The translations under genes were made by a program, and so were the position numbers. Under the pieces are notes generated by a model, which was given only the letters and a program-made list of their open reading frames with translations, was not told the origin of the DNA and searched no databases. Below are positions 8,867 through 18,086 of a stretch of 62,025 nt of DNA, one piece after another. Each line of letters opens with the position of its first letter. The stretch's first letter is position 1. The stretch lies in contig NZ_JACJSD010000045.1 of NCBI RefSeq assembly GCF_014697615.1, forward strand, positions 1-62,025. The letters run 5' to 3'. The stretch is from Nostoc sp. FACHB-280 (GTDB lineage Bacteria; Cyanobacteriota; Cyanobacteriia; Cyanobacteriales; Nostocaceae).

Positions 8867-9268
8867 TTATCTAGCTTGTTTAATCAAAACAACTTGGCAA
8901 CTTTGACCACCGTATTTTTCACAGGTTTCTATGGCATATTTTTCTGCGAGAGATTGGTTAGTTCCCCAACCTGTACCGTAACTACCATCGGAACCTACAG
9001 CTAAGGCTCCCCAAGCATTTTTAAACCACAATGGTGTTGTACAATCTTTAGCACCACTTTGACTGCGACATTTATTCAAGGATGCGTTGATGGCGGCTTG
9101 CTTGGTTTTCGCAATTCCTGATGAGTAAGTTCTAGTAGAAGGAGAATAAGAAATTGCCCCAAATACATTTTTGGCAGAACCAGCTTCAGCAGTTGAGGTA
9201 ATTACTGGTAATATCGAAACAACTGCGATCGCAGTTAATAAGCCCTTTTTCAAACTAGCTTTTAACAT
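8867..9268 (-). CDS. Secreted DUF4189 protein
   Basis: The 133-residue product begins with a Sec signal peptide (KK, hydrophobic core, AEA cleavage site near residue 29). The mature part is a DUF4189 domain of about 100 residues with AKNVFGAISYSP, a TKQAAINASLNKC repeat-like helix, GWGTNQSLAEKYAIETC, and paired cysteines that suggest disulfides. The family has no firm function. It is monocistronic. Confidence 0.8.
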   Translation of the reverse strand: MLKASLKKGLLTAIAVVSILPVITSTAEAGSAKNVFGAISYSPSTRTYSSGIAKTKQAAINASLNKCRSQSGAKDCTTPLWFKNAWGALAVGSDGSYGTGWGTNQSLAEKYAIETCEKYGGQSCQVVLIKQAR

Positions 9269-9413
9269 ATCATTTCCTAATAATATTTAGGGTTTGACTA
9301 CAACACATCAAGTTGTATTGCAACTATTATTTGCTAAATTTATTAGTTTCGAGATTCGCGTTTATACTGGTTTTTGATGAAGATATACTTCATAAGTAAT
9401 TTCACGTTTAAAA

Positions 9414-9440
9414 CCCCCAGCTTCTTAAAAAAGCTGGGGG
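9414..9440. terminator. Terminator hairpin cccccagctt / aagctggggg
   Basis: A perfect 10-bp GC-rich stem with a 7-nt loop. On the minus strand it is followed by tttt, so it can end the DUF1499 transcript. Confidence 0.75.
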
Positions 9441-9521
9441 AATTTTAATTCAAGAAAATGGTCTAGATTTTCAATCTTTTTAGTTTACAAAAAATTACAA
9501 TCTTCTGTGTTTGAACTCAGA

Positions 9522-9917
9522 CTATAATGCTTGAAGTTCGGCACGAATGGTTTCTATGCGTTTACGGTTAACACCTAAATCACTTTGTCCTAAACGAGAA
9601 GCTGAACGGACATGAAAAATATTCGCATCTCGGTCTAGATGAAACTCGACATCATCCACAAATCCCATCAAAGCACTTTTAAACTCAGCATATAAATAGT
9701 CTTGAGTTTCAGTAATAATTGTGGTTCTGGGTAAGGACTGGATAATATTTTTGAGATTAGCGATCGCTTGTTCAGGAGTAGTATTAAAAGTTAGGGGGGC
9801 AATTTGGTGAATTGCGTCACTACTTTGGCTAGATACACAATTAGGCGAATTAGGGCAAGCTGCTAATCTGCCATTATTTACACCCAAGTTATTCGGGCGT
9901 TTACCTGCAAATATCAT
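9522..9917 (-). CDS. DUF1499 family protein
   Basis: The 131-residue protein shows the DUF1499 hallmarks: an early LAACPNSPNCVSSQ motif, then TETQDYLYAEFKSALMGFVDDVEFHLD and a final RSASRLGQSDLGVNRKRIE. The function of the family is unknown. No signal peptide is evident. It is divergent from the aminotransferase gene, with about 160 bp between. Confidence 0.85.
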   Translation of the reverse strand: MIFAGKRPNNLGVNNGRLAACPNSPNCVSSQSSDAIHQIAPLTFNTTPEQAIANLKNIIQSLPRTTIITETQDYLYAEFKSALMGFVDDVEFHLDRDANIFHVRSASRLGQSDLGVNRKRIETIRAELQAL

Positions 9918-10078
9918 AGTTTTGTTGACTGATGGGGAAGTAAGCTGTTACATCCCCAATGTACACGCAGTCATTAATACTTGCTGATTCATGGTGGAAA
10001 TGTGTTCTTACCCAGAGGATACAAGGGTGATGCGATCGCTCTATGATGCGGTAAGTACTGTCTAGACAAAAAGGAATT

Positions 10079-11224
10079 ATGTCGCAAACCATCTCCATTA
10101 ACGATAGTCAGCGATTACAACTCAAACCCCTAGAAATCCCCTCCAAGCTGCTATTAGGCCCTGGCCCTTCCAATGCCCATCCTACAGTTCTCCAGGCAAT
10201 GAATACCTCACCTCTAGGGCATCTTGACCCAGATTTCTTAGGGCTGATGGATGAAATTCAATCTTTACTCCGCTATGCTTGGCAAACCGAAAATCCTCAC
10301 ACTATCGCGGTGAGTGGTACTGGTTCTGCTGCAATGGAAGCAACTATCGCCAATGCTGTAGAACCCGGCGATGTGGTGTTAATTGGTGTGGCGGGATATT
10401 TTGGAAATCGCTTAGTTGATATGGCGGGGCGATATGGTGCTGATGTCCGTACCATTACTAAACCTTGGGGGCAAGTTTTCTCTCTAGAAGAACTCCGCAC
10501 AGCTATAGAAACCCATCGTCCGACAATTTTAGCTTTGGTTCACGCCGAAACTTCTACAGGTGCGCGTCAACCTTTAGACGGTGTTGGTGAACTGTGTCGG
10601 GAATTCGGCACGCTGTTATTAATCGATACTGTCACTAGCCTCGGTGGTGTACCGATATTTTTAGATGAGTGGGGAGTTGATTTAGCTTATAGCTGTAGTC
10701 AAAAAGGCTTGGGTTGTCCGCCTGGGGCTTCACCTTTTACCATGAGTCCTCGTGCTTGGGAAAAATTGCAGCGCCGCAGCACGAAGGTGGCAAACTGGTA
10801 TTTAGATATGACTTTGCTGGGTAAGTATTGGGGTAATGAACGTGTTTATCATCATACAGCCCCCATTAATTTGTATTATGCTCTGCGGGAAGCTTTGCGG
10901 TTAGTTGCTGAGGAAGGACTAGCTAACTGTTGGCAACGTCATCAAAAGAATGTGGAATATCTCTGGGACAGGCTAGAAGAAATTGGACTCAGCTGTCACG
11001 TTGAACGGGAATATCGTTTACCGACTTTAACTACAGTCCGCATTCCTGAAGGGGTGGATGGTAAAGTTATTGCCAGACAGCTATTAACAGAACACGGAAT
11101 TGAAGTTGGCGGTGGACTGGGTGAACTTGCTGGTAAAGTTTGGCGCGTTGGACTGATGGGTTTTAATAGCCGTAAAGAAAATGTTGACCGCCTGATAGAA
11201 GCACTGGCAAAAGTCTTACATTAG
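10079..11224 (+). CDS. Class V aminotransferase, alanine/serine-glyoxylate type
   Basis: This is a 381-residue PLP enzyme of fold type I. LLGPGPSNAHPTVLQAM opens the protein, GTGSAAMEATIANAV binds the PLP phosphate, D183 (LLIDTVTSLGG) contacts the ring and K209 (SCSQKGLGCPPG) is the Schiff-base lysine. Length and motifs fit the alanine/serine-glyoxylate aminotransferases that turn photorespiratory glyoxylate into glycine. The exact amino donor cannot be told from sequence. An aagga lies about 7 bases before the ATG. Confidence 0.9.
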   Translation: MSQTISINDSQRLQLKPLEIPSKLLLGPGPSNAHPTVLQAMNTSPLGHLDPDFLGLMDEIQSLLRYAWQTENPHTIAVSGTGSAAMEATIANAVEPGDVVLIGVAGYFGNRLVDMAGRYGADVRTITKPWGQVFSLEELRTAIETHRPTILALVHAETSTGARQPLDGVGELCREFGTLLLIDTVTSLGGVPIFLDEWGVDLAYSCSQKGLGCPPGASPFTMSPRAWEKLQRRSTKVANWYLDMTLLGKYWGNERVYHHTAPINLYYALREALRLVAEEGLANCWQRHQKNVEYLWDRLEEIGLSCHVEREYRLPTLTTVRIPEGVDGKVIARQLLTEHGIEVGGGLGELAGKVWRVGLMGFNSRKENVDRLIEALAKVLH

Positions 11225-11302
11225 GGGGCTAGGGAATAGGGAATCATTTTCCTTATTCCCAACTCCTGATTCTTCATTCCCATTCATACATAATCTAATA
11301 CT

Positions 11303-11329
11303 GGTGCGTTAATTAGGATGTAACGCACC
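11303..11329. repeat. Hairpin ggtgcgtta / taacgcacc
   Basis: Perfect 9-bp arms with a 9-nt loop lie just past the aminotransferase gene. There is no T-run, so it is a weak terminator candidate. The arms match the inner repeat of the MITE-like element at 12158-12276, suggesting a relic of the same family. Confidence 0.6.
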
Positions 11330-11393
11330 GTCATAACAATGGTAATCGCACCCTTAATCCTTTATTTGTGTAATTAAATAATGACTCGACACT

Positions 11394-11630
11394 TTAGGCT
11401 ACAACTTCTTCACGTTGACAATCAAATACAACCATAAAAGAAGCATCGGGCATCATTTGACGTAGGCGCTGCATATAACCATCGGCATCAGAACGACTGC
11501 GAAAGCGAGCGACAATTTCTCTTTGGGCATCGGGTTGTAAACGAGCAATTGCCCAAGAATTTAGGCGTTCTTTGTAGGCGATCGCGTGATTTTCGTTGTG
11601 ATTTGCTTTGTATTCAGTATTGTGTGGCAT
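11394..11630 (-). CDS. Small conserved-looking hypothetical protein (78 aa)
   Basis: Polar N-terminal 20 residues rich in His and Asn are followed by a compact alpha/beta segment (SWAIARLQPDAQREIVARFRSRSDADGYMQRLRQMMPDASFMVVFD). I do not recognise a named family. Regular codon use, an aromatic/hydrophobic pattern and a clean start favour a real gene. It is monocistronic. Confidence 0.65.
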   Translation of the reverse strand: MPHNTEYKANHNENHAIAYKERLNSWAIARLQPDAQREIVARFRSRSDADGYMQRLRQMMPDASFMVVFDCQREEVVA

Positions 11631-12157
11631 GATTTAAAATATCCGTGTGTAATTTTCAGTGAAGGCGTTACTGACTTCTCTTGGCGGGGATGCACTAACG
11701 CCTTTTTTCAAGTTGCTGCCACCTTGTTATTCTATTATTTTTGGATTGTCAAGATTTCGCGGATTATTTTACAAGAACTTATCTTGTTAATTAAACTTGC
11801 GATCGCTCTCAAACCCTTCATTGGTAACTAATGAAGGTCAAAAACAATCCAAAAGTGGAATATTAACAAGTGTGGCATCTCCACGAGAGTTACTTACTTC
11901 TACACGCACATTTAATACCAACCGGAAAAATTTCTTAACGTCTCAATATATACATTTTTGGGATTCCGTATCCAAAATTACTTTCCAAAAGGCTATTTAT
12001 ATCTGAAAAAATAATATTAATTTTTATCAATTATTATTAAATTAATTGAGTGGCATTTTTAATTACTGAGAGAAAAAACCGAAAAAGTGCTGGATTTGAA
12101 TTAGCTTGACCTACTGTTTAGCAATTCGTTAAAATTTCTGCGAATTAATACTTTCTA
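11631..12157. other. Non-coding region before the MITE-like element
   Basis: These 527 bp are AT-rich. The two overlapping plus-strand frames here (11586-12006) have no recognisable domain and odd composition, and I judge them chance. A HIP1 site lies near 11800. Confidence 0.5.
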
Positions 12158-12276
12158 GACTTACGCAAATGTCACAATTATTGGTTGGTGCGTAACGCTA
12201 TCAGTCTCATGACTACGTTCAAATCTGCTCGCTGCGTCACGCACCCTACAGAAAAAATATGCCAGTTGCGTAAGTC
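12158..12276. mobile_element. MITE-like element, 119 bp, 11-bp terminal inverted repeats
   Basis: The ends are gacttacgcaa and its exact complement ttgcgtaagtc. A direct cta flanks both sides (12155-12157 and 12277-12279), as a target duplication would. A second nested inverted repeat (ggtgcgtaacgc / gcgtcacgcacc) lets the whole element fold on itself. It encodes no protein. It sits 20 bp upstream of the ATP-grasp gene and may affect its promoter. Confidence 0.75.
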
Positions 12277-12296
12277 CTAACTTCTCTATACAGAAA

Positions 12297-13304
12297 ATGC
12301 CATTAGTAACATCGATAATTCAAAAAATTGCTCCCCAAATAGGAGCAGTAGTTGTAGTAGACCCAGAATCTGCTTTTGTTGGGCATATTACATTTAGAAA
12401 CGGCAATAAAGCTTGTTTTAGTAATAGTAAATTAAATATCAATGGTTTTGGTTCTGCCGAGATAGCTAAAGATAAAGCATATTCAAACTTTTTTTTGAAA
12501 CACTTTGGTTATAAAGTTACGGAAGGACAAACATTTTTTAGCAAAAAAATCTGTGAAAAAATCAGCAGTGAGAGAAATATTGATGCTGGATTTGATTACG
12601 CTAAAGAATTAGGTTTTCCGGTAATTGTCAAACCGATTAATCTCAGTCAAGGGAGATTTGTCACCAAAGTATATAATAAAACAGAATACTATCAGGTTGC
12701 TAAAAAAATCTTACGGATCACTCCTGGATTTATAGTGGAGAGATTTTATCCTGGTAACGATTATAGAATTGTCGTTGTCGATGATGAAGTCCTCGCAGTA
12801 TATCAAAGAATTCCTTTTTGTGTGGTTGGTGATGGCAAGTCTACTATTGTAGAACTAATGCAAAAAAAATCAGCACAATTGACCGCAAATGGCAGAAAGA
12901 ATAATGTAGATGCTGAGGATTTTCGCATTAAGCGCAAATTAAAACGACAAAAGCTGAAGTTAGATAGTGTCATCCCTGAAAATCAAGTTGTTTATTTGTT
13001 AGATAATGCCAATTTATCAAGTGGAGGTCAGGGAGTAGATATGACTGAAAGTATCCATCCTGACTTTAAAAAGTTAGCAATAAAAGCCACAAAAGATATG
13101 GGCTTAAGATTGTCAGGTTTAGATGTCATTACTGATGATATAACTCAGCAAATGAACAATTATGTAATTATCGAAATTAATGGTTCGCCTAGTTTAACTA
13201 ATTTTGCTTCTATTGGTGAGACGCAAGTACAAAGAGTTGAGAATTTATATTTCAAAATTCTGAAAGCGTTGGAGAATGAACAAGTTTGTCTTAACTCTAA
13301 TTAA
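12297..13304 (+). CDS. Stand-alone ATP-grasp ligase, cyanophycin-synthetase-like
   Basis: The 335-residue protein matches the middle ATP-grasp part of cyanophycin synthetase: GFPVIVKPINLSQGRFVTKVYN, VERFYPGNDYRIVVVDDEVLAVYQRIPFCVVGDGKSTI, and the Mg2+ site VIIEINGSPSL near the end. It lacks the Mur-ligase domain that CphA uses to add arginine. It should form an acyl-phosphate and ligate an amine, but the substrate is unknown. No neighbouring gene hints at one. The ATG follows the MITE-like element closely, with no clear Shine-Dalgarno. Confidence 0.8.
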   Translation: MPLVTSIIQKIAPQIGAVVVVDPESAFVGHITFRNGNKACFSNSKLNINGFGSAEIAKDKAYSNFFLKHFGYKVTEGQTFFSKKICEKISSERNIDAGFDYAKELGFPVIVKPINLSQGRFVTKVYNKTEYYQVAKKILRITPGFIVERFYPGNDYRIVVVDDEVLAVYQRIPFCVVGDGKSTIVELMQKKSAQLTANGRKNNVDAEDFRIKRKLKRQKLKLDSVIPENQVVYLLDNANLSSGGQGVDMTESIHPDFKKLAIKATKDMGLRLSGLDVITDDITQQMNNYVIIEINGSPSLTNFASIGETQVQRVENLYFKILKALENEQVCLNSN

Positions 13305-13339
13305 ATTAAGTCTTGAGCAAAATTCAGTGCTTCAGATAC

Positions 13340-13360
13340 CCGATTTCTTCGAGAAGTCGG
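13340..13360. terminator. Hairpin after the ATP-grasp gene
   Basis: ccgatttct / agaagtcgg pair (9 bp, one G-U) around a 3-nt loop, 36 bp past the stop codon. There is no T-run. The sequence resembles the arms of the repeat at 17801-17931, so it may be a repeat family rather than a dedicated terminator. Confidence 0.5.
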
Positions 13361-13510
13361 ACATCTTGCTGTTAAGACTACGATGTTTTCTTGTCAGACT
13401 CTAACAAAAGACAGATATTTTTATCTAAATTCCATCTTTTGTCAGGTGTCAAGACTATTAAAAACACAATAAGCTACTTCTTGTTGAAGATGCTGACTAT
13501 CCTTGAATAA

Positions 13511-14692
13511 ATGATGGATTTTAGCCAAACTCTGATTAATAAAAGTGATGCGATTGTTGAGCAATGGGTAGAAGCAGTCTATCAAGATGAACAAATTGAA
13601 GCAACTAAGGAGCTAACGTTTAAAGCTGTACGTGATAGCTTACCAAGGGTTTTAAAAGCTTTAGCCACAGTACTTTCAGAATCGGAAAAAAGCGATTTAC
13701 AAACAGTAGTTGATGCAAGTTTAGAACACGGCTTACTGCGTGCTGAACAAGGATTTGAACCAGCAGAAATCGCCCGTGAGTATCGTTTATTACGGTTTAT
13801 CATTTTCTCTTTTCTGGAAGAAGATTTATTAAAAGCATCTTCTTTAGAACTGTTGCGGGCGGTGCGCCTAATTGATACGGTGATTGATGAAGCGATCGCT
13901 CGTTGCTTTAACAGTTATACTCACGGCAGGCTACAAGAGTTAGAACAACTCCAAAGTCAGTTACGTTTGACTAACCAAGAACTCACGCGCTTGGTTCGCG
14001 CTAGTAAAGATAGTCTGTCGCAGTTGGCGCATGAACTCAAAACACCGTTAACTTCTATTATTGGTTACGCCGACTTATTTCTGCGTCAGCAGCGCCAAAA
14101 TCCCGAACTCAAAGATTCCCATTCTAATCTCGAAAGTATCGAGCGAGTCATGAAAAGCGGGAGGCTAATTCTGCGGTTAATTAACGATACTCTGGAAATT
14201 TCTCGTTATGATGCTGGCAGAATGATATTACAGCCGACTGTGATTGATGTGCGTGAGTTAATTAACTCAGTTATTGAGATTATTGAACCTTTAGCACGTA
14301 ACAAAGAATTATCTTTAATTGTGGATTGCGAACGCGCTCCCAATCAAGTTACTACAGATCCGTTACGGGTTCAGCAAATCTTGACGAATTTACTCAGTAA
14401 CGCCATTCGCTATACAGAATCTGGGACTGTGAGTTTGCAATGTTACCAGGAATCTGAACAAACTTGGGCTGTATCTATTACTGATACTGGATTAGGTATT
14501 GCGTTGGAAGCTCAAAGTCAAATTTTCCAGCCTTATTTTCGCGCCGTCAGTGAACAACAAGCATCAGATTCTCAGGGTACAGGTTTGGGATTGGCAATTG
14601 TATCTCGCTTAGTTCAATTATTACATGGTGAAATTAAGGTAGATTCTCAATTAGGAAAAGGCTCTACATTTACAGTAATTTTGCCGTTATAG
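13511..14692 (+). CDS. Cytosolic sensor histidine kinase with RsbRD-like N-terminal domain
   Basis: Residues 1-150 are all-helical and resemble the RsbRD_N sensor (WVEAVY, GLLRAEQGFEPAEIAREYRLLR). HisKA follows with the phospho-His in LSQLAHELKTPLTSIIGY, then HATPase_c with N box LLSNAIRY, DTGLGI and GTGLGLAIV. There is no membrane segment. No response regulator is adjacent, so its partner is elsewhere. The stimulus is unknown. Confidence 0.88.
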   Translation: MMDFSQTLINKSDAIVEQWVEAVYQDEQIEATKELTFKAVRDSLPRVLKALATVLSESEKSDLQTVVDASLEHGLLRAEQGFEPAEIAREYRLLRFIIFSFLEEDLLKASSLELLRAVRLIDTVIDEAIARCFNSYTHGRLQELEQLQSQLRLTNQELTRLVRASKDSLSQLAHELKTPLTSIIGYADLFLRQQRQNPELKDSHSNLESIERVMKSGRLILRLINDTLEISRYDAGRMILQPTVIDVRELINSVIEIIEPLARNKELSLIVDCERAPNQVTTDPLRVQQILTNLLSNAIRYTESGTVSLQCYQESEQTWAVSITDTGLGIALEAQSQIFQPYFRAVSEQQASDSQGTGLGLAIVSRLVQLLHGEIKVDSQLGKGSTFTVILPL

Positions 14693-14763
14693 GGAACAGG
14701 ATTATGGTATTGAGTAGTGGCGTGTCTAAAGTAAAATCTTGCATTATAAATTTCTTATGAGAT

Positions 14764-14803
14764 GGGCTTCTAGCCCTTCCGGTGCGGGCAGGATGCCCAC
14801 ACC
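14764..14803. repeat. Pair of GC-rich hairpins between convergent genes
   Basis: gggct-tct-agccc (14764-14776) and ggtg(c)gggca-gga-tgccc(a)cacc (14781-14803) lie between the histidine kinase gene and ppx. They look like dispersed repeat units and could also end both transcripts. Confidence 0.55.
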
Positions 14804-14869
14804 ACAAGAGTTATTTTTATGCCCTATTTTAGTCGAGACATTCCACTACAATTTAAGCTTTACTGTTTC

Positions 14870-16519
14870 CTAGTTAACTGCGAATTTTACAGTTTCCAAA
14901 GTCGCAACTAATTTCACCCCAAATTCTTCTTCAAATACGCCTTTTTTATAGTCTAAACTCCACATTTCTAAAGAACAATCATCATCAGAGTTGGTGGGAA
15001 AAACTGATAGATGTACCTGCTGTAAATCAGGATAATATCTCAAATTAACCTGAGAGATTGCCCCAATTTGTCGTCTATCTAAAGCAACAGCTAATCGGAG
15101 AATTGCACTTAATTGACAGACGATTTGTCGATGATTTTTACTCAACAAATTACGGAAATTTTCGTGCTTTTTCTTGGGTGGTGATTTGCGATGATAACGC
15201 GCTAAGTTGGCAATAATTTCGATTTCGGTTTCGGTATAGCCTAATAATTCACCATTGCGAATTAGATAGTATGAGTGTTTGTGGTGAGATGAATGGCTGA
15301 TATGATGACCGCAATTGTGTAAGATGGCTGCTGCCCATAAAAGTTGACGTTCCTCATCGCCCCAGTTGTGGAGAATGCCTTGGGTTTGGTCAAATAAACT
15401 CAGAGCAAAAACAGCCACGCGATCGCTATGTTCAATATTGATGTGGTATTTGCTAACCTGTTTCAATACACTGCGTTGGCGAATGGAACTTTGGTAACGC
15501 AAGCGGTCTTCAATTAAACCGTGAGTCAGCATCCAATCAACAATTACGCCTTCACGCAACGCCCGCCCGCAAAGTGTGACCGCATCTACACCCAACAAGG
15601 TCATTGCTTCTTGCAGCACAATTGCACCAGCCAAAATTACTTCTGACCGCTTTTCTGGCATTCCTGGAATGGCTGTCCTTTCTACATTGGTCATTTTCGC
15701 CAAGCGATTCACCCAGGCGCGTAAATCTTGCAGACTTAATTGATAGCCATTCAGGGTAGAAGGCATCATCGCCAATTTTTCCCTAGCATCAATCATGGCT
15801 AAAGTTTCGATTGTGCCGGATGTTCCCACTAATCTGGGCGATTCACCAAACTGAATATTTGCTAAAACATCTTCTACAGAACGTTCTAACATTCCTCTTG
15901 CATAAGCTTGTAGATATTGCAACTCGCTATGACTGATGGGGTCAGTGGTGATAAATTCTCCAGTCAGTCGGACTGCACCAACTTTTGTACTGGTGAGTGT
16001 GCGGGGTTCTTGGCTGTCTCCCAAAATAATTTCTGTGGAACCACCACCAATATCAATAATGATGTGGGGTTGGTTGTTAAATTCCATCCCCGACAGCACT
16101 CCTAAATAGATGCGGCGTGCTTCTTCTTGACCAGAAATCAAGTCAACGCTTAAACCTAATTCGCTATCGATTCTGTGGATAAAATCTTTGCCATTGGGGG
16201 CTTCCCGCACTGCGCTGGTTGCTACAGCGATGATGGTTTCGGCATTAAAAGTTTTTGCAACTGCTTGGAAGCGTCTTAAAGTAGCGATCGCCCGATCCAT
16301 GACTTCTGGTTTTAACTCACCAGTCACTAAATTGCGATCGCCCAGTCTCACCGTCTCTTTTTCTCTGGTAAAAATACTAAAAGCTGGTAGGGTTGGGTCA
16401 ATTTTTACCACTACCATGTGCAGAGAATTTGTTCCCAAATCAATGGCAGCAATAATCCGGTGTTGCTGAACTGGTTGAGTTTTTAAACTCTCCCAGTTAG
16501 CAGAAACTAAATTTAGCAT
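14870..16519 (-). CDS. ppx: Exopolyphosphatase / guanosine pentaphosphatase (Ppx/GppA)
   Basis: The 549 residues show the ASKHA fold: phosphate-1 loop AAIDLGTNSLHMVVV (about 25-40), DIGGGSTEIILG and VGTSGTIETLAM, then an HD-like helical C-terminal domain with HNCGHHISHSSHHKHSYY. The enzyme removes terminal phosphate from polyphosphate and possibly from pppGpp. Length fits the long two-domain form. It is divergent from ubiA. Confidence 0.92.
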   Translation of the reverse strand: MLNLVSANWESLKTQPVQQHRIIAAIDLGTNSLHMVVVKIDPTLPAFSIFTREKETVRLGDRNLVTGELKPEVMDRAIATLRRFQAVAKTFNAETIIAVATSAVREAPNGKDFIHRIDSELGLSVDLISGQEEARRIYLGVLSGMEFNNQPHIIIDIGGGSTEIILGDSQEPRTLTSTKVGAVRLTGEFITTDPISHSELQYLQAYARGMLERSVEDVLANIQFGESPRLVGTSGTIETLAMIDAREKLAMMPSTLNGYQLSLQDLRAWVNRLAKMTNVERTAIPGMPEKRSEVILAGAIVLQEAMTLLGVDAVTLCGRALREGVIVDWMLTHGLIEDRLRYQSSIRQRSVLKQVSKYHINIEHSDRVAVFALSLFDQTQGILHNWGDEERQLLWAAAILHNCGHHISHSSHHKHSYYLIRNGELLGYTETEIEIIANLARYHRKSPPKKKHENFRNLLSKNHRQIVCQLSAILRLAVALDRRQIGAISQVNLRYYPDLQQVHLSVFPTNSDDDCSLEMWSLDYKKGVFEEEFGVKLVATLETVKFAVN

Positions 16520-16913
16520 CTAGTTTTCTCTCTCTATTTAGGAAGGACAAAGATGGGATTGCGGACTATAGAGACAAGTGGCGTTGCTGAGTAATAATAC
16601 TGAGTCTCTCGCCTTTAGTCTGTAGATTTACCCTGCCATTTACAATTTAAGTGACAAAGCCCTGTTTGGGCGGGTGTAAGCGTATAAGGGTTAATAAGTA
16701 ACCTCTAAATATCAAGGATTTGCATCAACTTATTGATGCGCTTTCCCCTACACCCCTATACCCTTATTTCCCTAACACCCCGATTTTTTGACGATGAATT
16801 ATGTATCCATCGTTGCAAATTTAGGTTGTGTTTTTACAAATAACAAATAAAGTTATTCTATAGATGTAAAGAAGTATTAACTGAGCAATTTTAGTAATTT
16901 CTGCTGGATTTCT
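16520..16913. other. Divergent intergenic region ppx / ubiA
   Basis: 394 bp without a gene. It contains a long imperfect inverted repeat built from gggtgtaagcgtataagggtt (near 16674) and the facing taccctt/cacccc run (near 16745-16780), of the same gggtgt family seen elsewhere in the window. Confidence 0.5.
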
Positions 16914-17795
16914 ATGTTGAGTACGCCAGAAAGCAACCAAGAACCTGTGTGGTCTGTGATTATCCGGCTTTTACGGTGGCATAAACCAGAAGGGCGGTTA
17001 ATTTTGATGATTCCAGCCTTGTGGGCTGTGGTTTTGGCGGCGGCTGGTCAACCGCCTTTACCTTTAGTGGGAGTGATTGTTTTGGGTACTCTAGCCACAA
17101 GTGCGGCTGGGTGTGTCGTCAATGACTTGTGGGATAAAGATATCGACCCAGAAGTAGAAAGAACACGCGATCGCCCTTTGGCTTCTCGTGCGTTATCAAT
17201 TAAAGTAGGCATTGCCGTGGCGATTATCGCCCTGGGATGTGCAGCGATGCTGGCATTTTATTTGAATCCTCTGAGTTTCTGGCTTTCATTTGCCGCCGTC
17301 CCCGTAATTCTACTGTATCCAGGGGCAAAGCGCGTGTTTCCGGTGCCGCAGTTAGTACTATCTATTGCTTGGGGTTTTGCGGTGTTGATTAGTTGGAGTG
17401 CTGTAACGCAAAATCTTTCTCAACCAACTTGGTTACTTTGGGGCGCAACTATCCTCTGGACATTGGGATTTGATACTGTGTATGCCATGAGCGATCGCGC
17501 CGATGACCGACGCATAGGTATTAATTCTAGTGCGTTGTTTTTTGGTGATTATGCCCCAGATGCGATCGGTATTTTCTTTGCTGGCACTATCTTGTTATTA
17601 GGCTGGCTGGGGGTTGAGATTCATCTACACTTAGCTTTTTGGATAACTCTTGCATTGGCGAGTATTGGTTGGGTTTGGCAATATTGGCGATTGAAACAAC
17701 AAGATTTGCCAAATGCGGCTTATGGCGAAATGTTTCGGCAGAATGTGTGGATTGGCTTTATTTTACTGGCAGGGATGATTGTTGGCTGGCTTTAA
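16914..17795 (+). CDS. ubiA: UbiA-type 4-hydroxybenzoate polyprenyltransferase
   Basis: This 293-residue membrane protein has 8-9 helices. The two Asp-rich motifs that bind prenyl diphosphate and Mg2+ are present: NDLWDKDID (70-78) and the later YAMSDRADDRRIG (about 187-199). In cyanobacteria this enzyme attaches solanesyl diphosphate to 4-hydroxybenzoate in plastoquinone synthesis. Other UbiA members use homogentisate. The GRLILMIPALWA N-terminus and the ppx neighbour favour the 4-hydroxybenzoate type. Confidence 0.88.
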   Translation: MLSTPESNQEPVWSVIIRLLRWHKPEGRLILMIPALWAVVLAAAGQPPLPLVGVIVLGTLATSAAGCVVNDLWDKDIDPEVERTRDRPLASRALSIKVGIAVAIIALGCAAMLAFYLNPLSFWLSFAAVPVILLYPGAKRVFPVPQLVLSIAWGFAVLISWSAVTQNLSQPTWLLWGATILWTLGFDTVYAMSDRADDRRIGINSSALFFGDYAPDAIGIFFAGTILLLGWLGVEIHLHLAFWITLALASIGWVWQYWRLKQQDLPNAAYGEMFRQNVWIGFILLAGMIVGWL

Positions 17796-17800
17796 TGGTC

Positions 17801-17931
17801 AGATCCCGGACTTCTTCAATAACAATGGGTATGGGGGTGTGAGGGTCTAGGGGTGTAAGACTTTTAAACACCCATACCCCTACACCCCTTTATCCTCCCT
17901 GAAACCCTTGATTTGAAGAAGTCCGGGATCT
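17801..17931. repeat. 131-bp element with 19-bp perfect terminal inverted repeats
   Basis: agatcccggacttcttcaa (17801-17819) pairs exactly with 17913-17931. The interior holds facing gggtgtgag / cacccatacccc runs, so the element can fold fully. It begins 5 bp after the ubiA stop codon. It is either a non-autonomous mobile element or a large terminator. No flanking duplication is evident. Confidence 0.75.
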
Positions 17932-18086
17932 CAGCCTCATTTGATTTACGAGAATTTTATGAAGTTGCCGTATTTTCCCTGATTACACAAAGATTTCATC
18001 AATATTATAAATATTAGCTCCGCAATCTTACGAATATAGTTTATTTGTTGGGTATATGCAGATGAAGTTTAGCAGCACCCAACGCA

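Noticed and set aside
11586-12006. Two overlapping plus-strand frames of 69-81 codons
   Set aside because: No domain, poor start context and odd composition, in AT-rich intergenic DNA.
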